From Mollicutes bacterium (lineage in GTDB: Bacteria > Bacillota_I > Bacilli_A > Izemoplasmatales > Izemoplasmataceae), in contig PWYL01000070.1 of the NCBI GenBank assembly GCA_003568315.1, positions 79,266 through 128,728 on the forward strand: a stretch of DNA of 49,463 nt. Direction: 5' to 3'. Both the position numbers and the translations under genes were made by a program. Shown here in pieces: positions 17,843-24,612 of the stretch. Below the pieces are notes generated by a model that worked only from the letters and a program-made list of their open reading frames with translations, was not told the DNA's origin and did no database searches. The stretch's first letter is position 1. Each line of letters starts with the position of its first letter.

Positions 17843-17880
17843 GCCCTCCGGCAGACACTTCGCCGGAGGGCTTCTTTCGT
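17843..17880 (+). terminator. Intrinsic terminator after leuS
   Basis: Perfect ten-base stem GCCCTCCGGC (17843-17852) and GCCGGAGGGC (17862-17871) with a nine-base loop and a T-rich tail. It ends the leuS transcript five bases past the stop. Confidence 0.93.
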
Positions 17881-17910
17881 TGTTTTCGGCAGGCGGACTC
17901 CCTTTTCATG

Positions 17911-17939
17911 TTGCATCTGTATGACAAACGTGATATAAT
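17911..17939 (+). promoter_or_regulatory. Promoter of the branched-chain amino acid oxidation operon
   Basis: TTGCAT (17911-17916), 17 bases, TATAAT (17934-17939) preceded by TGA to make an extended -10. It serves the operon from leucine dehydrogenase to butyrate kinase. Confidence 0.85.
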
Positions 17940-17947
17940 CCCATGTG

Positions 17948-17961
17948 TAAAAACGCTTACA
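17948..17961. promoter_or_regulatory. cre site (CcpA operator) at the branched-chain operon promoter
   Basis: TAAAAACGCTTACA, one mismatch from TGWAARCGYTWNCW on either strand, within a larger near-palindrome TGTAAAAACGCTTACA (17946-17961). It begins 8 bases after the -10 box, exactly the arrangement seen at the glutamate operon, so repression by CcpA is the likely effect. Confidence 0.7.
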
Positions 17962-18009
17962 TGGCGTTTAAATTTATGCTCGCCAATTCTGAAAAGGAGG
18001 CATTTTTTC

Positions 18010-19080
18010 ATGAAGAAGTTCGACTACATGGAGAAATACGGTTACGAACAATTGGTGTTCTTCCATGACGAGAGCACCGGCCTCAAAGGCATCACCTGCA
18101 TCCACAACACCACGCTCGGGCCCTCTCTCGGCGGCACGAGACTCTGGAACTACGAGACCGAGGAAGAAGCCACCCTCGATGTACTCCGTCTCGCCCGGGG
18201 CATGACCTACAAGGCGGCGGCCTCGGGGTTGAACCTCGGCGGCGGCAAGTCCGTCCTCATCGGCGATCCCGAGAAGGTCAAGAGCGAAGCGTATTTCCGC
18301 GCCTTCGGACGTTATGTCCAGACGTTGGGCGGCCGCTACATCACCGCGCCCGATGTCAACACGAGCGCCAAGGACATGAAATTCATCAACCTGGAGACCG
18401 ATTCGGTCGTCGCCATCCCCGAAAAGAGCGGCAACCCCTCCCCCGCCACCGCCTGGGGCGCGTTCCACGGCATCCGTGCCTCATTGAAAGAGAAGTTCGG
18501 TGACGACGACATCTCCCAATACACCTACGCCGTGCAGGGCGCCGGCCAGACGGGCGACTTCCTGATCGGCTATCTGCGCGAAGCGAACGCGAAGAAGATC
18601 TATTTCACCGAGATCAACGACAAGCACATCGAGAAAATCAAGAAGAAGTATCCCGATGTCGAATTCGTCGACCCCGACGACATCTACGGACTCGAAGTCG
18701 ACGTGTTCGCACCTTGCGCCCTGGGCGCCGTCATCAACGACAAGACCTTGAAAAAGATCAAGGCCCCGATTGTTGCCGGTACGGCGAACAACGTCCTCGA
18801 AGACGAGGACAAACACGGCAAGGCCGTCCAAGATCAAGGCATCCTCTATGCTCCCGACTTCGTCATCAACGCCGGCGGTCTCATCAATGTCAGCCACGAA
18901 CTCACGGGCTATGAGAAAAAGAAAGCCTTCAACGAGATCGAGCAAATCTACGACCGCCTGTTGGAAATCTATCAGGTCGCCAAGGAGGACAAGGTCACCA
19001 CGACCCAAGCGGCGAAAATCTTCGCCGAGCGCCGCATCGAGCGAATCGACAAAATCCATGCCAACTACATCAAGAAGTAG
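18010..19080 (+). CDS. Leucine (branched-chain amino acid) dehydrogenase
   Basis: 356-residue Glu/Leu/Phe/Val dehydrogenase. It deaminates leucine, valine or isoleucine to the 2-oxo acid with NAD. The catalytic Lys80 sits in GLNLGGGKSVLIGDPE. The dehydrogenase Asp is in APDVNTSAKDM, and GNPSPATAWGAFHGIRA is typical. The Rossmann motif is VQGAGQTGDFL, and the C-terminal DFVINAGGLINVSHE is diagnostic. The ATG follows AAGGAGG (17994-18000) by nine bases. The following 2-oxoacid oxidoreductase and butyrate kinase point to a catabolic role. Substrate preference among branched-chain amino acids cannot be read from sequence. Confidence 0.9.
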   Translation: MKKFDYMEKYGYEQLVFFHDESTGLKGITCIHNTTLGPSLGGTRLWNYETEEEATLDVLRLARGMTYKAAASGLNLGGGKSVLIGDPEKVKSEAYFRAFGRYVQTLGGRYITAPDVNTSAKDMKFINLETDSVVAIPEKSGNPSPATAWGAFHGIRASLKEKFGDDDISQYTYAVQGAGQTGDFLIGYLREANAKKIYFTEINDKHIEKIKKKYPDVEFVDPDDIYGLEVDVFAPCALGAVINDKTLKKIKAPIVAGTANNVLEDEDKHGKAVQDQGILYAPDFVINAGGLINVSHELTGYEKKKAFNEIEQIYDRLLEIYQVAKEDKVTTTQAAKIFAERRIERIDKIHANYIKK

Positions 19081-19083
19081 AAG

Positions 19084-19734
19084 ATGAGACGGATCACCTT
19101 CCTTTGCGGGCACTACGGGTCGGGCAAATCGGAGATCGCCGTGAATCTCGCCATCGATTGCGGCATCGACTATCTTGTCGACCTCGATGTCATCAATCCC
19201 TATTTCCGCTCCCGCAGTGTTCACGAACGGTTGGCGGCCGAAGGTGTCACGCTCGTGGAAAGCTCCATCGAGAAAGCGCCAAACAGCGATCTCCCCGTGA
19301 TCAGCGCCAAAGGTGCCGTGCCTTTCCACGACAAGAGCCTTTCCGCGATCTATGATCTTGGCGGCACGAGAGAGGGGGCGAAACTCGTCCAACAATACCG
19401 TCACCTCTTCGCAGCGGACGATGCCGTGGATTTCCTCGTCGTGGTGAACGTTTTCCGTCCCGAAACAACTGACGCCGAGAAAATCCACCACCTCATCGAC
19501 ACCCTTGAGACGGCCGCCGATCTGAAGGCGACCGGCCTCATCAACAACTCGAACCTCATCAAAGAGACCCGCGCGGAACACATCGAGAAGGGCGAAGGCG
19601 TCTTGACCGAAGTGGCCTCCGCGCGGAATATCCCGATCCGTTACACCTTTCACGAGGAAAGTGTCCCCCTCAAGGGGACCTTTTCCGGAGAGACCCGCCT
19701 CTTGCGGCGTTATCTCGCCAAGAAATGGTTATAG
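19084..19734 (+). CDS. P-loop ATP-binding protein of the 2-oxoacid oxidoreductase operon
   Basis: 216 residues. Walker A motif GHYGSGKSE at residues 8-16, DLDVINPYFRSRSV as a switch-like segment, and YDLGG as a Walker B-like strand; later VVVNVFRPET. This resembles SIMIBI-class (CobQ/MinD-like) P-loop proteins. No enzymatic domain beyond the NTPase is seen. It sits between the dehydrogenase (3-base gap) and the ferredoxin subunit (9-base gap), so it is co-transcribed. An assembly or cofactor-insertion role for the oxidoreductase is a guess from position only. Confidence 0.8.
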   Translation: MRRITFLCGHYGSGKSEIAVNLAIDCGIDYLVDLDVINPYFRSRSVHERLAAEGVTLVESSIEKAPNSDLPVISAKGAVPFHDKSLSAIYDLGGTREGAKLVQQYRHLFAADDAVDFLVVVNVFRPETTDAEKIHHLIDTLETAADLKATGLINNSNLIKETRAEHIEKGEGVLTEVASARNIPIRYTFHEESVPLKGTFSGETRLLRRYLAKKWL

Positions 19735-19743
19735 GAGGATTTT

Positions 19744-19968
19744 ATGGCTAAAGGCAGAATCATCATCAACGAGGACAAATGCAAGGGCTGTGATCTCTGT
19801 GTGCATCATTGCCCCGTCGACATCCTCGCTCTCGACACCTCGCGCACCAACAAGAAAGGCTACACCCCCCTCATGGTGACCGACCCCGACAAGTGCATCG
19901 CTTGTGCGTTTTGCGCTATGATCTGTCCGGACAATGTCATCACCGTCGAGAGATTTTCGAAATCCTAA
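19744..19968 (+). CDS. 2-oxoacid:ferredoxin oxidoreductase, ferredoxin (delta) subunit
   Basis: 74-residue 2[4Fe-4S] ferredoxin-like subunit with CKGCDLCVHHCP and CIACAFCAMICP, each a C-x2-C-x2-C-x3-C set. It passes electrons from the thiamine centre to free ferredoxin. It has a TAGGAGG SD and lies 12 bases upstream of the alpha subunit gene. The product is cytoplasmic and works as part of the four-subunit enzyme encoded here. Confidence 0.93.
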   Translation: MAKGRIIINEDKCKGCDLCVHHCPVDILALDTSRTNKKGYTPLMVTDPDKCIACAFCAMICPDNVITVERFSKS

Positions 19969-19980
19969 AGGAGTGAAAAC

Positions 19981-21054
19981 ATGGCAAAAGTCTTGATGAA
20001 GGGTAACGAAGCTATGGCCTTGGCCGCCATCGAGGGCGGTTGTGACGCCTTCTTCGGCTACCCCATCACCCCGCAGAACGAGATTCCCGAATACCTCTCC
20101 CGCCACATGGGGGAGAAAGGACGCGTCTTCGTGCAGGCCGAGAGCGAAGTCGCCGCGATCAACATGGTCTATGGCGCCGCCGGCGCCGGTGCCCGTGCTC
20201 TCACGAGTTCCTCGAGCCCGGGCATCGCCTTGAAACAGGAAGGCATCAGCTATATCGCCGGCAGCGAACTGCCCTGCGTCATCATCAACGTCATGCGGGG
20301 CGGACCCGGTCTCGGCGGCATCCAGCCCTCGCAAGCGGACTACAACCAGGTGACCAAAGGCGGCGGCAACGGCGACTACCATCTTCTCGCCTTCGCCCCG
20401 GAGAATCTGCAAGAGACCGTGAACATCATCAAGGAGAGTTTCGACCTCGCCGATTACTATCGGAACCCGGTCATCATCGCCGTTGACGGACTCCTCGGAC
20501 AGATGATGGAACCCGTCGACCTCGAAGCCGCACCCAAGACTGAAGATGCGAAAGAGAAGAAATGGGCCGCGGACGGCAACTCGGACCGTGAAGGCGGACG
20601 CAATGTCATCACCTCGATCCATCTCGACCCGCTCGAACTCGAGCAACACAACCTCAAGCTGAAGAAGAAATACGACGAGATGAGAGCGAAAGAACAACGC
20701 TACGAGATGATCGAGACCGACGATGCGGACATCGTCTTCGTCGCCTACGGTTCCATGGCCCGCATCGCCAGAAGCGCCGTGAAGACACTCCGCGAAGAGG
20801 GAATCAAGGTCGGCATGATCCGTCCGGTCACCATCTGGCCCTTTCCCGAGAAAGCTTTCGACGAGCTGTCAAAGAGCGTGAAGACCCTGCTCACGCTCGA
20901 GATGAGCCTCGGCCAGATGCATGAAGACGTCCGGGCCGCCAACAACGGCCGTTTCCAACTCGATTTCTACGGTCGGACGGGCGGCGTCGTCCCCGAGCCC
21001 GAGGAAATCATCGACCATGTCAAGCGCATGTTGGAAAAGGAGGGTTCCTCGTGA
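19981..21054 (+). CDS. vorB: 2-oxoacid:ferredoxin oxidoreductase alpha subunit (VorB type)
   Basis: 357 residues. Strongly resembles 3-methyl-2-oxobutanoate dehydrogenase VorB: KVLMKGNEAMALAAIEGGC, FFGYPITPQNEIPEYLS, FVQAESEVAAINMVYGAAGAGAR, TSSSSPGIALKQEGISYIAGSELPC and MRGGPGLGGIQPSQADY. The C-terminal part has VAYGSMARIARSAV and GMIRPVTIWPFP. The enzyme turns branched 2-oxo acids plus CoA into acyl-CoA, CO2 and reduced ferredoxin. Substrate assignment rests on the VorB likeness and on the neighbours leucine dehydrogenase and butyrate kinase. It overlaps the beta subunit gene by four bases. Confidence 0.92.
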   Translation: MAKVLMKGNEAMALAAIEGGCDAFFGYPITPQNEIPEYLSRHMGEKGRVFVQAESEVAAINMVYGAAGAGARALTSSSSPGIALKQEGISYIAGSELPCVIINVMRGGPGLGGIQPSQADYNQVTKGGGNGDYHLLAFAPENLQETVNIIKESFDLADYYRNPVIIAVDGLLGQMMEPVDLEAAPKTEDAKEKKWAADGNSDREGGRNVITSIHLDPLELEQHNLKLKKKYDEMRAKEQRYEMIETDDADIVFVAYGSMARIARSAVKTLREEGIKVGMIRPVTIWPFPEKAFDELSKSVKTLLTLEMSLGQMHEDVRAANNGRFQLDFYGRTGGVVPEPEEIIDHVKRMLEKEGSS

Positions 21055-21812
21055 ACACGAAGACCGTATATGAACCCACGAAAGGCTTGACGGAAAGAGA
21101 ATTCCACTATTGTCCCGGCTGCACCCACGGCATCATCCACAAACTCGTGGCGGAAGTCCTCGTGGAAAAGGGACTGCTGGAAAAATCCGTCGCTGTCGCG
21201 AGTGTCGGCTGCAGCGTCTTCAGCTATGAATATTTCAACTGCGATGCACACCAGGCTCCCCACGGCAGGGCGCCGGCCGTCGCCACGGGGATCAAGCGGG
21301 TCCGTCCCGACAGCGCCGTCTTCACCTATCAGGGTGATGGCGACCTCGCCTCCATCGGCACCGCCGAGATCGTCCATGCGGCGCATCGCGGCGAGAACAT
21401 CACCGTCATTTTCGTCAATAACGCCATCTACGGCATGACCGGCGGCCAGATGGCCCCGACGACCCTCATCGGCCAAAAGACCACCACGTCCCCCTTCGGA
21501 CGCGACAAGACGCTCACCGGTGAACCTTTGCGCATCTCCGAGATGCTCGCCACCATTCCCGGTGCGGCCTATCTCGAACGGGTGAGCGTGCATGACCCGA
21601 AACACATCCGCAAGGCGAAGAAATCCATCGAGAAGGCCTTCGATGTGCAAATGAAAAAACAGGGTTTCTCCATGATCGAGTTCATCTCCACTTGTCCCGT
21701 GAACTGGGGTATGAACCCGATGGAGTCCATCGAATGGGCCAAGGAGAACATGATTCCCTACTATCCCTTGAAAGTCTTCAAGGACAAGACGAAGGGTGAT
21801 AACGATGAATGA
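21051..21812 (+). CDS. 2-oxoacid:ferredoxin oxidoreductase beta (thiamine diphosphate) subunit
   Basis: 253 residues. TPP-binding subunit with FHYCPGCTHGIIHKL at the N terminus, then SVGCSVF, HGRAPAVATGIKRVRPD and the TPP/Mg motif GDGDLASIGTAEIVHAAHRGENITVIFVNNAIYGMTGGQ (shown in parts: GDGD at the start, NN before IYGMTGGQ). The C-terminal TCPVNWGMNPMESIEW is typical. It forms the active-site pair with VorB. GTG start overlapping the alpha gene; end overlaps the gamma subunit gene by eight bases. Confidence 0.93.
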   Translation: MNTKTVYEPTKGLTEREFHYCPGCTHGIIHKLVAEVLVEKGLLEKSVAVASVGCSVFSYEYFNCDAHQAPHGRAPAVATGIKRVRPDSAVFTYQGDGDLASIGTAEIVHAAHRGENITVIFVNNAIYGMTGGQMAPTTLIGQKTTTSPFGRDKTLTGEPLRISEMLATIPGAAYLERVSVHDPKHIRKAKKSIEKAFDVQMKKQGFSMIEFISTCPVNWGMNPMESIEWAKENMIPYYPLKVFKDKTKGDNDE

Positions 21813-22356
21813 GGAAAAAGTCATCATCGCCGGCTTCGGCGGACAGGGCGTCATGCTCATGGGGCAGATCCTCTCCCATGCCGCCACGATCGCCGATCTG
21901 AACACGACCTGGATCCCTTCCTACGGCCCCGAGACCCGGGGCGGCACGGCGAACTGTGCCGTGACCATCGGGAAAGAACGGATCAATTCCCCCGTCGTGA
22001 GTGTTCCCGATTCCTTGGTCGTCATGAACCAGCCCTCACTCGACAAGTTCCAAAAGAAACTGAAAAAGGGCGGCGTCCTCATCGCCAACAAGAGCCAGAT
22101 TCCCGATGCCGACTATCGCGATGACATCAAGGTCTACGAAGTCGACGCCAACAAGAAGGCGCTCGAGATCGGCAATCTGCGCGTGGCGAACATGGTCATG
22201 CTGGGCGCCTATATCGCCGCCACCGGTGTCTTTTCCCAAGACGAGATGTTCGCTGTTTTCGAACAGATCTTCACCGGCAAGAAGAGCGAGCTCATCGACT
22301 TGAACAAACAGGCGCTCGAGGCCGGCATCCAGGCTGTCGGGAACCGGGTTTCTTGA
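21805..22356 (+). CDS. 2-oxoacid:ferredoxin oxidoreductase gamma subunit
   Basis: 183 residues, gamma domain with IIAGFGGQGVMLMGQILSHAA, then WIPSYGPETRGGTANCAVTIG, and NMVMLGAYIAATG in the second half. The ATG at 21805 is favoured by AAGGG eight bases upstream; a GTG at 21796 is the alternative. It completes the delta-alpha-beta-gamma set in the order usual for VOR/KOR operons. Ten bases separate its stop from the first possible butyrate kinase start. Confidence 0.92.
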   Translation: MNEEKVIIAGFGGQGVMLMGQILSHAATIADLNTTWIPSYGPETRGGTANCAVTIGKERINSPVVSVPDSLVVMNQPSLDKFQKKLKKGGVLIANKSQIPDADYRDDIKVYEVDANKKALEIGNLRVANMVMLGAYIAATGVFSQDEMFAVFEQIFTGKKSELIDLNKQALEAGIQAVGNRVS

Positions 22357-22378
22357 CAGACCGAAGGTGGTGATCCGC

Positions 22379-23446
22379 ATGCGGATCCTCGTTATCAACC
22401 CCGGATCCACGAGCACCAAGGTGGCCGTATTCGACAAATGGAGAAAACTCAGACCCTTCGCCAAGACGACCATCCGTCACGAGGGCAGCAACATCTTGAA
22501 GTTGGAGACGCTCGCCGAACAGTTGCCCCGCCGCAAACAACTGGTCTTGGACTTTCTCGAGGAATATGACGTCGAGCTTTCTTCCATCGACGGTTTCATC
22601 GGCCGCGGCGGCCTGCTCCGCCCGTTGGCGAGCGGTTTGTATCGTGTCAACGAAGCCATGATCGAAGAATTGCAGTCGAACATTCACGGTGAACACGCCT
22701 CGAACCTCGGCGGGCTCATCGCTTGCGCCTTGGCCAAGAAAGCCGGCAAAGAGGCCTACATCGCCGATCCCGTCGTCGTCGACGAGATGGACGAGGTCGC
22801 CAAGATGAGCGGTCTGAACGGCATCACCCGCCGGAGTCTCTTTCACGCTCTGAACCACAAGGCCGTGGCCCGGAAATACGCCCGAGAGGTGAAGGTCCCC
22901 TACGAAGAACTCCATCTCATCGTCGCCCATCTCGGCGGCGGCATCAGTGTGGGCTATCACAAACTGGGCCGGGTTGTCGATGTGAACAACGCCCTGGACG
23001 GGGATGGGCCGATGAGTCCCGAACGGACGGGAAGCCTCCCCGTCTCTTCGGTCATCGACATGGCCTACGGCTCCCACACCAAAGAAGAGTTTTTGAAACT
23101 CGTGCGGCATTACGGCGGCATGTTCAGCTACTTGAACACCAAGGACGCCGAGGTCGTGAGCGACATGTTGAACGAGAACCGTGTCGAGGCCGTGAAAGTC
23201 GTCGACGCCATGGTGCACCAGATTGCCAAAGAGATCGGCGCCCTCCACGCCCTCACACAGGGCCAGATGGACGCGATCCTTCTCACGGGCGGTCTCGCCT
23301 ACAACCAAGACATCATCCAGCCTCTTTTGGAGATGATCGACCACTTGGGAGACATCCGCCTCTTCCCCGGGGAGAACGAACTCGAAGCCATGGCTTTCAA
23401 CATGGAAGCCTTGCTCGAAGGAAAGACCGAAGCGAAAGAGTACTGA
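22379..23446 (+). CDS. buk: Butyrate kinase (or branched-chain fatty-acid kinase)
   Basis: 355 residues, the usual butyrate kinase length, of the acetokinase family: ILVINPGSTSTKVAVFD at the N terminus, FIGRGGLLRPL, NIHGEHASNLGGLIA, FHALNHKAVARKYA, LIVAHLGGGISVGYH, DVNNALDGDGPMSPERTGSLP and ILLTGGLAYN. It makes ATP from butyryl or branched acyl phosphate. After leucine dehydrogenase and VOR, isobutyryl- and isovaleryl-phosphate are the likely substrates. The phosphotransacylase (Ptb) needed to make them is not in this operon. The ATG at 22379 follows GAAGGTGG by eight bases. Confidence 0.94.
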   Translation: MRILVINPGSTSTKVAVFDKWRKLRPFAKTTIRHEGSNILKLETLAEQLPRRKQLVLDFLEEYDVELSSIDGFIGRGGLLRPLASGLYRVNEAMIEELQSNIHGEHASNLGGLIACALAKKAGKEAYIADPVVVDEMDEVAKMSGLNGITRRSLFHALNHKAVARKYAREVKVPYEELHLIVAHLGGGISVGYHKLGRVVDVNNALDGDGPMSPERTGSLPVSSVIDMAYGSHTKEEFLKLVRHYGGMFSYLNTKDAEVVSDMLNENRVEAVKVVDAMVHQIAKEIGALHALTQGQMDAILLTGGLAYNQDIIQPLLEMIDHLGDIRLFPGENELEAMAFNMEALLEGKTEAKEY

Positions 23447-23460
23447 CCAAAAAGAAAAAC

Positions 23461-23500
23461 ACACCGCCTGCGCGAACCATACACGTGCAGGCGGTGTTTT
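23461..23500 (+). terminator. Intrinsic terminator after buk
   Basis: Perfect 11-base stem ACACCGCCTGC (23461-23471) and GCAGGCGGTGT (23487-23497) ending in TTTT. It ends the branched-chain operon and lies only two bases before the start codon of the following ComFC-like gene. Confidence 0.92.
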
Positions 23501-23502
23501 CC

Positions 23503-23892
23503 ATGGTTGATTGTCTCTATTGTCAAACGCTCTTTTTTCCGCGTCAGACCTTCGCGGACCTTTTCCGCCTCGACAAGGTCTGTCCTCGTTGCCGGCGTCT
23601 CCAAAACCTCCCCCTGCACAGGGAGGTCTTGCCCCTTTTCGGGAAGGAATGTCATCTTTACAGTTTCCACCAAGACGACCATCCCGTGTTCCGAGCGAGA
23701 GTCTTCGCCCTGATGGCACGCGAAAAGACCCAGATCGTCTTTGTCGAAAAAGGGCTTTTGAAAGACGGTGTGGCGCTTGCGCATCTTGCCGCCCTTTTCA
23801 CGCCGGTGAGCCTGTATCGTGCGGAGTTCTTCACCATGGACGAGATCGGCACACTTCTTGAAGGATTGGATTCCGCCCCCACAAATTTTTAG
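23503..23892 (+). CDS. Short ComFC-like zinc-ribbon protein
   Basis: 129 residues. Two CxxC pairs (Cys4/Cys7 and Cys27/Cys30) in CLYCQTLFF and VCPRCRRL resemble the N-terminal zinc ribbon of ComFC. Position supports this, since comF genes often precede hpf-secA in Bacilli. The rest is too short for the phosphoribosyltransferase domain (ComFC is about 230 residues), and no PRPP-binding DDxxT loop is visible. The ATG at 23503 stands right after the buk terminator, and its only ribosome-binding candidate lies in the hairpin arm. It may be a degenerate comF relic or a minimal derivative. No comFA is present. Confidence 0.6.
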   Translation: MVDCLYCQTLFFPRQTFADLFRLDKVCPRCRRLQNLPLHREVLPLFGKECHLYSFHQDDHPVFRARVFALMAREKTQIVFVEKGLLKDGVALAHLAALFTPVSLYRAEFFTMDEIGTLLEGLDSAPTNF

Positions 23893-23920
23893 CGACCGGG
23901 ATTATGCCTGCCGATAAATA

Positions 23921-23929
23921 TGATATAAT
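23921..23929 (+). promoter_or_regulatory. Extended -10 promoter of hpf
   Basis: TGATATAAT with TATAAT at 23924-23929 and no good -35. It is 30 bases upstream of the hpf start, downstream of the ComFC-like gene. Confidence 0.65.
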
Positions 23930-23959
23930 GTTAGTATCAAAGAGAGGGAGTTGATCGAG

Positions 23960-24499
23960 ATGATCGTCGAGGTACGCGGCAAGAACGGCTTCACCGTGAC
24001 AGAGGCCATCGAGAACTACGCGAAGGAGAAACTCTCGAAACTCGAACGCTACTTCAAGGAGGAACTGGACGCCGTTGTCGTCTGCAAAACTTACAGCGAC
24101 CATCACAAAGTGGAAATCACGATCCCGACCAAACTCTTCACCATGCGCGCCGAGGTCGGAGAAGAAGATATGTACGCGGCGATCGACATCGCCATCGACA
24201 AGCTCGAACGCCAGATCCGCAAGAACAAGACGAAAGTGAACAGAAGCCTCAGAAAACGGGAGGGCGTCAAGGACGTCTTCAACGAGGATGTGGACCTCGA
24301 AGCCCTCGAACGCGAACTCGTCGGCCGCCCCGTCAAGAAGAAGACGCACAAGCTCGAGAAGATGACGACCGACGAAGCCATCACCGCGATGGAGATGCTC
24401 GGACACGACTTCTATATCTACCGCGACGAAGAGACCGACAAGGTGCATGTGCTCTATCTCCGAAAAGACGGCGATTACGCCGTGATCGAGACCGAATGA
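23960..24499 (+). CDS. hpf: Ribosome hibernation-promoting factor, long form
   Basis: 179 residues. The N-terminal S30AE domain (about 1-105: VEVRGKNGFTVTEAIENYAKEKLSKLERYF through AIDIAIDKLERQIRKNKTKV) binds the decoding region. The C-terminal dimerisation domain (about 125-178: EALERELVGRP, KLEKMTTDEAITAMEMLGHDFYIYRDEETDKVHVLYLRKDGDYAVIE, given in parts) makes 100S ribosome dimers. The ATG at 23960 is nine bases after GGGAG; a TTG at 23951 touches the SD and is rejected. The order hpf-secA-prfB is as in Bacillus subtilis. Confidence 0.95.
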   Translation: MIVEVRGKNGFTVTEAIENYAKEKLSKLERYFKEELDAVVVCKTYSDHHKVEITIPTKLFTMRAEVGEEDMYAAIDIAIDKLERQIRKNKTKVNRSLRKREGVKDVFNEDVDLEALERELVGRPVKKKTHKLEKMTTDEAITAMEMLGHDFYIYRDEETDKVHVLYLRKDGDYAVIETE

Positions 24500-24505
24500 C
24501 GGAAA

Positions 24506-24537
24506 GATGCGCGATCGGCCGATCGCGCATCTTTTTT
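24506..24537 (+). terminator. Intrinsic terminator after hpf
   Basis: Perfect 11-base stem GATGCGCGATC (24506-24516) and GATCGCGCATC (24521-24531), four-base loop GGCC, then six T. Confidence 0.95.
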
Positions 24538-24578
24538 GCGTTGCGCCGGGCCCAATCCTTTTTTATGGAAGGCCTTTG

Positions 24579-24587
24579 TGATATGAT
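24579..24587 (+). promoter_or_regulatory. Probable extended -10 promoter of secA
   Basis: TGATATGAT with TATGAT at 24582-24587, after the hpf terminator and 25 bases before the secA start. No clear -35 is seen, so the call is tentative. Confidence 0.5.
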
Positions 24588-24612
24588 ATTCATGATTGAA
24601 TGAGGTGACTGT

